A program made the translations under genes and the position numbers. Below, in pieces: positions 9,815 to 18,773 of a stretch of DNA of 64,000 nucleotides. The stretch is from assembly GCF_019891175.1 (NCBI RefSeq), contig NZ_CP072600.1:744001-808000 (forward strand), read 5' to 3'. The notes under the pieces are model-generated. The model was not told the origin of the DNA. It ran no database searches and was given only the letters and a program-made list of their open reading frames with translations. This DNA is from Leptothermofonsia sichuanensis E412 (GTDB lineage: Bacteria; Cyanobacteriota; Cyanobacteriia; Leptolyngbyales; Leptolyngbyaceae). Each line of letters starts with the position of its first letter. Position 1 is the first letter of the stretch.

Positions 9815-10106
9815 TGCAGTATCTACTCGTGATGGATAGAGGAGCCAGAAAGGAGGCTGGATGCCTTTAGGATTCCCGGACGTAAGGCAGAAATCTCATA
9901 GAATAGAATCAATTAGTTTTAACAGCTATGAATGGCTGGAAACTCCATTCTGCTGTTCATAAAATTGAGCGCATAAGCCTTTAGAAGTTCTAATTTCAGT
10001 ACAAACATTTCAGAATGAGAATTGCTGGCGGAATCTTGAGATTCTTTCCCTCAGTCGGGATGTGCAGTAGACTGTCAGCAAAAGGTCCAGTCACTGAGGT
10101 ATAGCT
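9815..10106. promoter_or_regulatory. Divergent intergenic region between chemosensory operon and cargo-like gene
   Basis: 292 bp separating two divergently read genes, so promoters for both must lie here. I see a GAGG ribosome site at about 10096 ahead of the plus-strand gene, but no convincing -35/-10 pair, operator palindrome or Crp-type TGTGA-N6-TCACA site. Confidence 0.4.
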
Positions 10107-11156
10107 ATGCCCTTTGAGCGTGTTGAGAAACTGAGTCAGAAGACTTCTGAGCAACAGCGCCAGAGCTTCAACTATGCCGCCGTCGTTACCAGCTCACAGG
10201 CACCTCACACAAACTCCCAGGGTAATCTGGAAGTACCTCAGTTCCATCACAACTTCGCTCAGATTCCTGTCAGATCAACCAATCTCCCAATTCAGGCAAA
10301 ATTAACGATTGAGCAGCCAGCAGACAGAACAACGCATTCAGTAGAAAAAACGTCTACTTATTCCCCCTATACACAGATTTTCAGAAGCAACTCTACCAGG
10401 CAGCAAACTGACTCATCCTCCATTATCCAATTGGCTGCCTACAAAGCCCTCAAGCCAATTAATGGAATCAACATGGAAGTGGCTATTAACCATGAAGGTA
10501 ACAAAATTGAAATTGAAGATCTTACTAAATCAGATAAACCAGTAGGGAAACTGAGTGGATATATTGAATATGAGATTGATGAAGATAATAGTCTAAGGCT
10601 CAACCACTTTGAAGCTCAGCCTGCAGGAACTGGGCTAGGAACGTTACTGATGAATGTATTTGCCCAGTTTGCTGTTAACAATAAATTCAGAGTTATTTAC
10701 GTCAATAATCCTGCCCTCACCGCGATGGGAGCATATGAAGCATTTGGAGGCATTCCTTCAAGACCAGACACACATGCTGACCTATTTAAAGCATATTATG
10801 AGGAAATGCGCGCAACCCGTACTAAGCACGAAACATTTGTTCAAGACGAAGCCAAGGAACTTGCAAGCCATGAAGTGTCTAGAGAGAAATACTTCAACCC
10901 AGGAATAGACAAGGAGAAAGAAGCAGAAATTCGCGAGAAGGCAAGCAAAGGTCATATTGAAAAACATACAAGTGAAGATGACATTATACGTGTCGCTAAT
11001 CTAAAAGCTCTATCTTTTAACTTGATGTATGATTCAAAAGAGTTATTGAATCTTACCGGGAAAAAACTTGCGGGCAAATGGACAGAAATCGGTCAGGAAA
11101 GTAAGTCTAAATCACCCTTGTCTGGATTCTTCTCTGGATTCTTCTCAAAGAATTGA
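10107..11156 (+). CDS. Candidate contractile-injection-system cargo with GNAT-like domain
   Basis: 349 aa, no signal peptide or TM. The N-terminal ~110 residues are Gln/Ser/Thr-rich and contain HNFAQIPV (49-56) and PIQAKLTIEQPAD (61-73), the header I associate with DUF4157-type proteins of extracellular contractile injection systems, followed by IIQLAAYKAL. Residues 145-220 look like a GNAT acetyltransferase core: GKLSGYIEYEI, the acetyl-CoA loop QPAGTGLGTLLM (171-182) and YEAFGGIP. The C-terminal 130 residues are Lys/Glu-rich and end in an SGFFSGFFSKN repeat. The usual DUF4157 HExxH motif is absent. I infer a cargo or effector with acetyltransferase-type chemistry. No injection-system structural gene is in the window. 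Base composition is more A/T-rich than in its neighbours. Confidence 0.6.
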   Translation: MPFERVEKLSQKTSEQQRQSFNYAAVVTSSQAPHTNSQGNLEVPQFHHNFAQIPVRSTNLPIQAKLTIEQPADRTTHSVEKTSTYSPYTQIFRSNSTRQQTDSSSIIQLAAYKALKPINGINMEVAINHEGNKIEIEDLTKSDKPVGKLSGYIEYEIDEDNSLRLNHFEAQPAGTGLGTLLMNVFAQFAVNNKFRVIYVNNPALTAMGAYEAFGGIPSRPDTHADLFKAYYEEMRATRTKHETFVQDEAKELASHEVSREKYFNPGIDKEKEAEIREKASKGHIEKHTSEDDIIRVANLKALSFNLMYDSKELLNLTGKKLAGKWTEIGQESKSKSPLSGFFSGFFSKN

Positions 11157-11262
11157 GAAGAATAGAAAGAAAAATAGAAAGTGTTATTAGGTTAACAGGA
11201 GGGACAACCACCCTCCTGACTTAATCGAAACCGTTATCGCAAGTGCAATCACTCTCTTGCCA

Positions 11263-11470
11263 TAGGTTGGGTTGAGTGCGCGAAACCAAGCACCCATAGG
11301 TTTTACAACAACCAGTAGTTAGACTTAATCAGTAATAAACTGTCTATGCTCTGAATTGATGAAAAGACCGCCAGAATTGACAAACTTATGTCAAGAATTT
11401 ATAGCTTTCCTTGTTTCCGATTAAGTCTATTGTATGAATAAGAGTGCTATCCTGTTGTCAACCCAACCTA
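11263..11470. repeat. Nested inverted-repeat element (MITE-like)
   Basis: Two perfect nested inverted repeats: TAGGTTGGGTTGA at 11263-11275 with its complement at 11458-11470 (13 bp), and TAGACTTAATC at 11320-11330 with its complement at 11419-11429 (11 bp). The element occupies nearly all of the spacer between two convergent genes. No ORF is inside. It could be a miniature transposon or two paired small repeats. Confidence 0.5.
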
Positions 11471-11505
11471 AAAGATCGGCGATCGCACTGGAGCTATCGC
11501 CCAAA

Positions 11506-12510
11506 TCAGCAATGCCTTTCTGCCATGAGCTGATTAAATTGGAAGAAGTCTGTCAGAGCTTCCAGGGATGTCGATTCTGCGGTTGGAGTGGTTGCTTCGA
11601 TCGCCTGAATCGTTTCTGAGCTTAAATAGTGAAATACTTTCTGATGCAGAATTGGAATTGCTTCCGGTGGAAATCCTTGCAGTTCTTGAAGGCAACGCTT
11701 TAGCCTTGATTTAGCAAAATTCACCTGAAACCTTGCCCGCCTGAGCAACCGCTGTCGGACATTCTCATACAGATCGGGCTGGTCTGAGCGAAGGCTTTCA
11801 AGTTTGTGATGTTCAACCAGCGATCGCACATCCGGGTTCTCTTCCAAAAAAAGCAAGCTGCCCTCAGTGTTATAGGCAACAATGCCCTCCATTCCCAGGG
11901 CACCAATATCCGCCAGGGCAAGGACACGGGCTACAGTTGAGAGAGGCTGTGCCCGGTTGTATAAAGCAGGTTGAAAAATGGATTGCTCAACTGGATCGTA
12001 ATCACAAATGGTTGCCGCGATCGCCTCTTGAAGGATCTGTAAATCATTATTTGTGAATAAAACAGAAGCTTCAGGGTTTTGATTCTGAATTGCCTGATGA
12101 AACTCTTCAATATATTGGAATAACCTTTTAATCGTGGCTGTTTCGCTAACGCCCGCTTCCCTGCGTCGAGCCGTATTGGGTTCTATTTGAGGTACAAAAA
12201 TCTGAATCAGGTCATGGGTAACGGCACAGAGATCAAGCAATAACTCTGCACGATCGCTATCGACTGAAACGGGTAAGTAAGGACGGATGACCTGAAAAAT
12301 TGTTTTTGCCCGATGTTGAACCCCGGTTATATGGTCGTGATTGTGATAGTAGAGTTGTTTGTCGGCAACTTCCCGCTCAAAGTCTAAAATTGCAATTCTT
12401 TTGATTTGGGCGATCGTATGGGCAAACGTTTGTGGAACTTGAAATAACTGCTCTATCCATAAGGGTTGAACGAGTGGCTGCGGAAAATAGGGAGAACTCA
12501 TATCCAGCAT
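11506..12510 (-). CDS. HD-domain metal-dependent phosphohydrolase-like protein
   Basis: 334 aa from the ATG at 12510; a TTG at 12543 and an ATG at 12501 are alternatives and no ribosome site decides. The N-terminal half has an HD-superfamily pattern: YYHNHDHITGV (first metal His), then LLDLCAVTHDLIQ with the His-Asp pair, and ALADIGALG further on. The C-terminal third is helical with many Arg/Leu. Predicted soluble. The substrate is not identifiable. It stands alone, convergent with the cargo-like gene and separated from upp by 760 bp. Confidence 0.55.
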   Translation of the reverse strand: MLDMSSPYFPQPLVQPLWIEQLFQVPQTFAHTIAQIKRIAILDFEREVADKQLYYHNHDHITGVQHRAKTIFQVIRPYLPVSVDSDRAELLLDLCAVTHDLIQIFVPQIEPNTARRREAGVSETATIKRLFQYIEEFHQAIQNQNPEASVLFTNNDLQILQEAIAATICDYDPVEQSIFQPALYNRAQPLSTVARVLALADIGALGMEGIVAYNTEGSLLFLEENPDVRSLVEHHKLESLRSDQPDLYENVRQRLLRRARFQVNFAKSRLKRCLQELQGFPPEAIPILHQKVFHYLSSETIQAIEATTPTAESTSLEALTDFFQFNQLMAERHC

Positions 12511-13268
12511 AGGCAGAGTGATTAACTTCAATAGTTCCCCCAAAAATATTTCAGTAACGGGCTTATCGGTAGATTTACGAAACTCAACATTTTCTTTTAC
12601 TAAATCTTGTCTGGTATTTATAGACTTTACCGACTATAGCGATCCTATCTGGATTCTGAGAAAGGATTCCTGGGGAATCCTTGCTCACAAAGCCTCTCAC
12701 TCTCACAACTGATTTAGGCCTGCTATATGAAGCCGTGAACTGGTCAAGCAGGTATTTGGCTTTTGTTTTTCAGGTAGCAGTGAATCTTTGCCAGCATAGA
12801 CTACTCATCTTATGACTAAAATGAGTCTTTCCCTGTTTCATGAAATGCTGCCTTACTTGTGATTGAAAGAAAGTCAAAGTGGATTTAGCTGACTATCCAA
12901 GTTGTCAATAGAATTTTTGTTTCAGTGTCACTGCATTGGCTCAAGAGTTTTTGCAAAGGGTGCATGGCTTATAACTCTTACAGAAACGCTACGCGAATGT
13001 CAGGGCAATCCTGATTCAGATTGAGCCAGGTTTCCGCGTTTAGTTGGAACTACCCTGGCTAGAGGTGACAAAAGCAAACGGTAAACCAATTCCTGAACCA
13101 GGATATGGTGTTTCTCAATTGAGAGAGGTACGGAAGTATGAGGCAAGTGGGGTGCGGAGCACCTTCACTGTACCTCACACCCTTGAAAAGAGCTATACTG
13201 TCGAGCCAGTTATGAGGTTGCTGCCTGAGCATGGAAGTATCTTTACCAGAGGTATCTGTACCTCCCCC
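12511..13268. other. Gene-free intergenic stretch
   Basis: About 760 bp without a credible gene. It holds one copy of repeat family A (13107-13198). The rest is A/T-rich, with no tRNA, obvious terminator or conserved frame that I can see. Confidence 0.5.
13107..13198. repeat. Dispersed repeat family A, copy 1
   Basis: Imperfect palindrome with the family ends (TTTCTCAATTGAG at left, CCTTGAAAAGAGCTATA at right) around a GGGGTGC-GGA-GCACC core and a CACTGTACCTCACAC arm. Related copies occur at 25880, 26843, 28167 and 61181. Confidence 0.7.
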
Positions 13269-13904
13269 TTACCGGGTCCCAAACAGCCGATCGCCCGCGT
13301 CCCCCAACCCTGGAATAATGTAGCCGTGCTCATCCAGCCCCTCATCAACGGCGGCAGTATAGATGGGCACATCAGGATGGTGGTCATGGAAATTGCTGAT
13401 ACCCTCTGGTGCCGCCAGCAAACAGACCAGTTTTAACGACCGGGGGTTGGTTTCCTTCAACCGCTGAACGGCGGCGGCGGCAGAGTTCCCCGTTGCCACC
13501 ATCGGATCGACCACCAGCATGTCGCGCTCCTCAATGTCGTGGGGCACTTTGAAATAGTATTCCACCGGAATCAGGGTTGTGGGGTCCCGGTAAAGCCCAA
13601 TGTGTCCCACTCTGGCAGAGGGCATCAGTTGCAACATGCCATCCAGAATTCCCTGACCCGCCCGCATAATTGGCACAATTACCAGTTTCTTTTCAGGAGC
13701 CAGCACCGGAGCGTGCATACTCGCCAGGGGGGTTTTAATCGGCTCATACTTGATGGGCAAATCTCGCGTCACTTCGTAAGCCAGTAACATACTGATCTCA
13801 GTCATCAGCGATCGAAACTTGGCTGTACTTGTTTCTACCCGACGCATCAACGTCAGTTTGTGCTGAATCAAGGGGTGGTCAATCACAATGACTTTGCCCG
13901 TCAT
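13269..13904 (-). CDS. upp: Uracil phosphoribosyltransferase
   Basis: 211 aa from the ATG at 13904, which overlaps the stop of the upstream peptidase gene as ATGA. Converts uracil and PRPP to UMP in pyrimidine salvage. PRPP-binding loop [32 protein letters not shown] and the C-terminal [12 protein letters not shown] are all diagnostic. An upstream in-frame extension of 44 residues lies inside the peptidase frame and looks non-coding. The ATGA overlap implies co-transcription and coupled translation with the M61 peptidase. Confidence 0.95.
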   Translation of the reverse strand: MTGKVIVIDHPLIQHKLTLMRRVETSTAKFRSLMTEISMLLAYEVTRDLPIKYEPIKTPLASMHAPVLAPEKKLVIVPIMRAGQGILDGMLQLMPSARVGHIGLYRDPTTLIPVEYYFKVPHDIEERDMLVVDPMVATGNSAAAAVQRLKETNPRSLKLVCLLAAPEGISNFHDHHPDVPIYTAAVDEGLDEHGYIIPGLGDAGDRLFGTR

Positions 13905-15769
13905 CCGTTCACCTCTGCCAGCGATCGCCCCAGCCAGCCCCGAAAGTTTTGTTCCTGGATGGCAGTTGGCTGCTCCAGGGGCACAATCTGATAGCGGGTC
14001 GGACGCGGTTCCGCCAAGGTCACGGCTCGTGTACACAGTTCATCCTGATGGAAAACTGTGAGCCGGATGGTATCGCCTGGGTTGTAGTCCCGCAGGCGTT
14101 CATTCAGATGCTCTCCACTGACACGAATGCCATTGAGTGCCAGCAGTTCGTCTCCTGCATCCAGACCAGCATTCTGGGCTGGAGATGCCGATTCCACAAA
14201 CTTAATCAACTCGCGCCCATGCTCCAGTTTCATGTGCAGCCCCAGATAGGGGGCTTCCCCATGAAGGTCTGCCTGAAGACCCAATCCAAATGGATTCAGA
14301 TAGGTGTCAAACGGTAGCTCATCCAGCCCATCCAGGTATTTTGCAAAGAAGTCACTTAAATCGGTTCCAGCCACAGACTCAATCACCTGCTGCAAGTCAC
14401 CGGGGGTAAACCCGATCTCTGGTTTGCCAAACCGTTCCCACATCTGACGCATCACGTCGTCCAGCGATCGCCAATTTCCGTGCCGCTCCCGGATCAGCAA
14501 ATCCAGCAAAAGAGACACCATTTCGCCTTTCAGATAGTAAGACATCTGGGAGTTGGGACTATTGGCATCCTGCCGATACAGTTTGATCCAGGCATCAAAG
14601 CTGGACTCACTCAATGGTTGGACCCTGCGCCCAGGAGTGGTCAGGTAGCGGGTGATTTCCTTACTCAGAGCGTTCAGGTATGCCCGCAGGTCATAAATTC
14701 CTGCCCGGTAGGGGAAAATCAGATCGTAAAAGCTGGTCGTTCCTTCGCTAAACCAGAGGGAAGGGGTGTAATTTTCTTGCTCGTAATCGAACACCTCAAA
14801 GGCTTTGGGACGAATCCGCTTCACGTTCCATAGATGGAAAAACTCATGGGCAACCAGTTGAATGAAGCGATTATACCTGTCCTGATTCCGAAAGCCGAAG
14901 CGTTGATAGATGAGCGAGCAGGAATCCCTGTGCTCCAATCCGCCAAACCCCTGAGAGGATAAGTGCAGCAGGAACAGGTAACGATCGTAGGGCAATCCCC
15001 CAAATAGCCCGGCTTCTGCCCCAATCACCTTCTGAATGTCTGTGATTAGCCGTTCTGGCTCCAGGTTACCTTCGCCCCATACCACCAGCCTGTGGGGCTT
15101 ACCCTGCACTTCAAACTCGTAGGTTTGATGAATTCCCACTTCAAACGGGCTGTCCACCAGGGTATCAAAGTCCTTTGCCAGAAAGGTGTTGGGACTGTCA
15201 GCAACTGGCGGCAGAGCGGTTGCGATCTTCCAGGTAGAGTCTGGAGGGGCGATCGCCACCCGCACTGGGCACCGTTCATACCCCGGAATGTAGAAAAACA
15301 GAGCCGCCCCGTTAAAATAACCGTGCGTCTCATCCAGGTGATTGGTCCGCACAGTCAACTCATTGGCAAAGATCCGGTAGGTGACCGTGAGGGCCGTTTG
15401 CCCCTGGAGTTCAATCTGCCAGTGGTTCTTGCTCAGCTTCCGCCAGGATAGAGGCACCCGGTGCTCTCCCGCAAAGGCCGCAAAGTTCTGCAAGTGCCGG
15501 GAATACTCTCTGACCAGATAGGATCCCGGCGTCCAGACAGGCATTTTCAAATCCAACCGTGGTTGATCGGCCTGCCAGTTTATAATCTGCAACGTCACTT
15601 CAAACAAATGGGTTTGAGGTGCAGGCATGGCCACCTGGTAGTGAATTTGCGGCGCAGAGCGCAATCGGGTAGACAAATCAGGATCGTGGTCTGGCTGCAA
15701 GTAACTCTCTAAGGGCTGCACGTCATTGGTTTCCAGCCCTCGTTCAAACTCTAATTCTTCCTGATGCAT
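13901..15769 (-). CDS. M61-family glycyl aminopeptidase-like metallopeptidase with PDZ domain
   Basis: 622 aa from the ATG at 15769; a TTG two codons upstream with AGGAG six bases away is a real alternative. An N-terminal beta-rich M61 domain is followed by the zinc motif [14 protein letters not shown] and a distal zinc Glu region ([14 protein letters not shown]). A PDZ domain ([22 protein letters not shown]) follows at about 505-590. No signal peptide is visible, so cytoplasmic. Family members cleave N-terminal Gly/Ala; the physiological substrate is unknown. It is followed directly by upp. Confidence 0.88.
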   Translation of the reverse strand: MHQEELEFERGLETNDVQPLESYLQPDHDPDLSTRLRSAPQIHYQVAMPAPQTHLFEVTLQIINWQADQPRLDLKMPVWTPGSYLVREYSRHLQNFAAFAGEHRVPLSWRKLSKNHWQIELQGQTALTVTYRIFANELTVRTNHLDETHGYFNGAALFFYIPGYERCPVRVAIAPPDSTWKIATALPPVADSPNTFLAKDFDTLVDSPFEVGIHQTYEFEVQGKPHRLVVWGEGNLEPERLITDIQKVIGAEAGLFGGLPYDRYLFLLHLSSQGFGGLEHRDSCSLIYQRFGFRNQDRYNRFIQLVAHEFFHLWNVKRIRPKAFEVFDYEQENYTPSLWFSEGTTSFYDLIFPYRAGIYDLRAYLNALSKEITRYLTTPGRRVQPLSESSFDAWIKLYRQDANSPNSQMSYYLKGEMVSLLLDLLIRERHGNWRSLDDVMRQMWERFGKPEIGFTPGDLQQVIESVAGTDLSDFFAKYLDGLDELPFDTYLNPFGLGLQADLHGEAPYLGLHMKLEHGRELIKFVESASPAQNAGLDAGDELLALNGIRVSGEHLNERLRDYNPGDTIRLTVFHQDELCTRAVTLAEPRPTRYQIVPLEQPTAIQEQNFRGWLGRSLAEVNG

Positions 15770-15791
15770 GCCCAACGCCGACTCCTGGTGT

Positions 15792-16502
15792 TCAACCTGT
15801 ACTCTTGTGGGAAATTTTGCCAGCCAGGTGCATCAGTTGCTTCATATTTAGCAGATAGATTGCCTGATTTGCCGGGTCAACTTTGATCCAGCCTTTTCCA
15901 TCCAGCTTTTCCATAATCCTGGCCGTTTCTTCCACCCCAATATCGGTCACATCGGCCAGATCCTTGTAGGGAATATTGAAAATCTCAATTCCATTGGGGG
16001 TTTCGTGCCCATAATTCTCGCCCAGGGCCACCAGCGTGTTTGCTAGCTTAACCGCAGGCGGTTGGTGGCGCAGTTGAAACCGGAGGTTGGTCTGACGTAA
16101 ACGACGCACCATCAATTGCAGCATTCGATGGTGCAATTGGGGATCTTTGAACAGGGTCTGAATGAACCGTTGAGCCGAAATACTGATTAACTTTACGGCT
16201 GACAGGGCGATCACATCCGTCGAGCGGGGGGATTCGTCCAGAATCGCCATTTCTCCAAAGAAATCCCCCTGTCCCAGGATTGCCAGCGTTACCACCTCTT
16301 CTGAACCCGCTCCTGACAAACGGCGCACCTTGACCCATCCAGAGACAATAAAGTAGACGGCGTTGCCCCATGCATCTTCCATCAAGACAGCACGATTGGC
16401 AGGGTACTCATGCTCAACAGCAACGGATAAAAGCCATTCCAGGGTTTCTGGATTGGCAGCGGTTAAAAGCGGAAACAGCTCACTGAACGCTTCAATCTGC
16501 AT
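15792..16502 (-). CDS. Crp/Fnr-family regulator with intact cyclic-nucleotide pocket
   Basis: 236 aa. Cyclic-nucleotide-binding domain (about 10-125) with a phosphate-binding cassette FFGEMAILDESPRSTDV containing E84 and R93, the residues that hold the ribose and phosphate of cAMP in CRP. A long C-helix precedes a winged helix (IPYKDLADVTDIGVEETARIMEKL, about 175-200). It does not have NtcA sequence. Therefore a candidate cAMP-responsive regulator like SyCRP1. It lies 6 kb from the cyclase operon and is upstream of the M61-upp pair (22 nt gap), so may be co-transcribed with them. Targets are unknown. Confidence 0.85.
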   Translation of the reverse strand: MQIEAFSELFPLLTAANPETLEWLLSVAVEHEYPANRAVLMEDAWGNAVYFIVSGWVKVRRLSGAGSEEVVTLAILGQGDFFGEMAILDESPRSTDVIALSAVKLISISAQRFIQTLFKDPQLHHRMLQLMVRRLRQTNLRFQLRHQPPAVKLANTLVALGENYGHETPNGIEIFNIPYKDLADVTDIGVEETARIMEKLDGKGWIKVDPANQAIYLLNMKQLMHLAGKISHKSTG

Positions 16503-16641
16503 GAAAACTTAAGAAATAACGCTAAATGACGAGAAGAAAAAGCTGGTACTGTGAAACAGAACTCCCTTCCATGATGGCAGGGTTCCAACTCTTCTCTCAG
16601 GGAGAAACCACGGATTAATGGAGTAGGAATAACAGTTAGTA

Positions 16642-16675
16642 TAGACGGTCTATTGAAATAGACGGTCTATTGAAA
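16642..16675. repeat. 17-bp perfect tandem duplication at end of phosphatase gene
   Basis: TAGACGGTCTATTGAAA occurs twice back to back (16642-16658, 16659-16675). The proximal unit contains the stop codon of the IMPase-family gene, so the distal unit is a relic of the same 3' end. Confidence 0.85.
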
Positions 16676-17542
16676 TTGGGGAAAACTTTCAATCGTTTCC
16701 CCAACGGCTTCCTGGAGTTTTGGTAACAACAATTCAACATAGTGGGACCAGCCAATCACAATGGGTTGAGTATGGGCAAGGGTATCGGGATGGATGACAT
16801 CAGGGCTTAGCTGGAGGGGGTGTCCCTGCAAGTCACAGCAAACCAGACCGGCTGCTTTTGCCAGTGCCAGCGGACCCGCGGTATCCCAGACCTTAACCCG
16901 TCGATTGAAATACAGGTAAAGTCCAGCCCGTCCCCCAATCACTTCCATCACCTTTAAGCCAAAGCTACCAAGAGAGTAAAATTGAGCGGCAGGGATGAGC
17001 TGGGCGATCGCAGCGCCAAAGTTTGCCTGATCCCGATTTCCAATGACAATCGGGCAGAATCCAGCCGTGGGAGGGGCTGGTTCGATGATCGCCAGAGGCT
17101 CCGGGGATTGATCGGCAATGGCTTGAAACAACCCCCAGTCAAGTCCGCCATAGTAAACGCGATCGTAGGCAGGGGCACCTATCCAGCCAGCCAGCGGCTG
17201 GTAATCTTGCAGTAATCCCACCATGACCGCATAGTCAGACTTACCCTGAATGAAATCCTCTGTCCCATCCACCGGATCAATACACCAGAGCCGTGAGTAT
17301 TTAGCATCAAACTTTTGTCTTGATTGCGGATTTTCTTCAGTAATGATGCCATCCTCCGGAAAAAGCTCGCTGAACACCGTCGATAACCTCCGATCTAAGG
17401 CGGCATCAATACTGGTGACATAGTCATCAGGACCTTTCTGAAAAACCTCAAACGGGCTGGCTGCCATCTGCTTTGCCTGCTGACCGCAGCTTCGCAAGAC
17501 TTGTATGATCTGCTGTTCGTGTTCAGGGGAAATTGGAGGCAT
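16667..17542 (-). CDS. Inositol monophosphatase-family (CysQ-like) phosphatase
   Basis: 291 aa. Metal-binding motifs of the Li-sensitive Mg2+ phosphatase family are complete: EEN at about 69, DPVDGTEDF at about 92 and WDTAGPLALAKAAG at about 222. The family dephosphorylates inositol phosphates, fructose-1,6-bisphosphate or 3'-phosphoadenosine 5'-phosphate; members resembling this in cyanobacteria are usually annotated as 3'(2'),5'-bisphosphate nucleotidase. I cannot separate these from sequence alone. The gene stands alone, with a 164-bp spacer to the Crp gene. Confidence 0.85.
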   Translation of the reverse strand: MPPISPEHEQQIIQVLRSCGQQAKQMAASPFEVFQKGPDDYVTSIDAALDRRLSTVFSELFPEDGIITEENPQSRQKFDAKYSRLWCIDPVDGTEDFIQGKSDYAVMVGLLQDYQPLAGWIGAPAYDRVYYGGLDWGLFQAIADQSPEPLAIIEPAPPTAGFCPIVIGNRDQANFGAAIAQLIPAAQFYSLGSFGLKVMEVIGGRAGLYLYFNRRVKVWDTAGPLALAKAAGLVCCDLQGHPLQLSPDVIHPDTLAHTQPIVIGWSHYVELLLPKLQEAVGETIESFPQFQ

Positions 17543-17876
17543 AGGAGAGTAAGGGTAAATTTTGACGGTTCTGGTGCCCTCTCAACGCTATCACCAAAGG
17601 CAGGGACGACGGCACAAAACGTTGATGAATTGGGATCGACAGATGGTCTAAACCCATGGGCCGCTGGTTACCGGAATGGGCCATTGTGGTGGTCGGTGAC
17701 CACTGTCTGGCCGTGTTGAAGACAAACCTGCTGGGATGCGGCGTAATTGGCTAAAGGCAAGGAGTTCAGGAAGGATGAAAATTTAGATTTTTTGTAAGGA
17801 GGCGATTGTGGTGTGGCGGTAGTCCCCATTTTTGTTTTACAGTCAAATATGTAAAGACACATCGCTAATAGATGGT
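17543..17876. other. Divergent intergenic region
   Basis: 334 bp between the divergent phosphatase and L,D-transpeptidase genes. It contains a GTGGTC-GGT-GACCAC palindrome near 17690-17704 and a TAAGGAGG at 17797-17804 that is too far from the transpeptidase ATG to be its ribosome site. No ORF is convincing. Confidence 0.4.
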
Positions 17877-18692
17877 ATGGCAAGTGGTTTAAGCCGAAAC
17901 TGGTGTCGTAGAAATTGGCTACGTTTGAACCTGCTTTTACCCTGGATTAGTGCAGGTTTTCTATTGGCTTTGCCCTCCCAACAAATGGCTGCCCAGACTT
18001 TGAATGGGCAGTCTTTGGTTCCCATACCAGCCCCCCAAAAAACGCTTCAAAAAGTGCCAGACCAACTGGTGCCATCCCTGGACAGGGCACCCCTGGGCAA
18101 TCCACCCAGCACAGAGAGTTCCCCTACTCATTCAACATCTCCTCAGCTTTTACAACCCGGGATCCAGGAATCTCCTCCATTTGAAGTCCAGGATGGAAAA
18201 CCGGCCATTGCCATTGTCATTCCTCCAGACCCAAGCCTGTATCAGCCAACCCTCCCCCCACTGGGCGATTCCACCTACTACCTGCCTGTTGATACCAATG
18301 TTCTGGGCATGCGCCTGGTGGTCAGGCTGAGTCAGCGGCGGGTTTACCTTTACAAACAGGATCAGGTGGTTGCCAGCTACCCAATTGCCATTGGCAAACC
18401 GGGGTGGGAGACTCCTGTAGGGGAATACAGAGTATTCAACATGGAGAAAAACCCCATTTTCAAGAGCTTCAAGTCAGGCCGCATCATTAAGCCAGGTCCG
18501 GATAATCCCCTGGGTGTTCGGTGGATTGGTATCTGGACTGATGGCAAAACCCAGCTTGGGTTTCACGGTACCAACGAACCCGAGCTAATTGGCCATGCCG
18601 TTTCCCACGGCTGCATCCGGATGCTGAACAAAGATGTGACAGCTTTGTTTGACCAGATTGCCATTGGCACGCCGGTCAGGGTTGAGCGCTAA
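17877..18692 (+). CDS. Exported L,D-transpeptidase (YkuD family)
   Basis: 271 aa from the ATG at 17877; a TTG start at 17832 would place 15 residues ahead of the export signal. Basic N-terminus (RNWCRRNWLR) and hydrophobic core LLLPWISAGFLLALP form a signal peptide with likely cleavage after MAAQ. A Pro/Ser-rich spacer (about 40-135) precedes the YkuD domain, whose catalytic signature is HGTNEP...SHGCIRM (His and Cys). The family makes 3-3 peptidoglycan cross-links or attaches proteins to the wall in the periplasm. Monocistronic and convergent with the next gene. Confidence 0.92.
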   Translation: MASGLSRNWCRRNWLRLNLLLPWISAGFLLALPSQQMAAQTLNGQSLVPIPAPQKTLQKVPDQLVPSLDRAPLGNPPSTESSPTHSTSPQLLQPGIQESPPFEVQDGKPAIAIVIPPDPSLYQPTLPPLGDSTYYLPVDTNVLGMRLVVRLSQRRVYLYKQDQVVASYPIAIGKPGWETPVGEYRVFNMEKNPIFKSFKSGRIIKPGPDNPLGVRWIGIWTDGKTQLGFHGTNEPELIGHAVSHGCIRMLNKDVTALFDQIAIGTPVRVER

Positions 18693-18711
18693 GAAGGGCT
18701 GGTGTCCGATA

Positions 18712-18767
18712 GGAGGGGGTAGAGGTTGAATTGTATTTTTCCCTGTCCTCTGCTTCCTACCCCCTGA
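18712..18767. terminator. Possible bidirectional terminator between convergent genes
   Basis: A 9-bp perfect inverted repeat (AGGGGGTAG at 18714-18722, CTACCCCCT at 18757-18765) with a T-rich loop lies in the 81-bp gap between convergent genes. The loop is long (34 nt), so the structure is uncertain. Confidence 0.4.
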
Positions 18768-18773
18768 ATGTCC

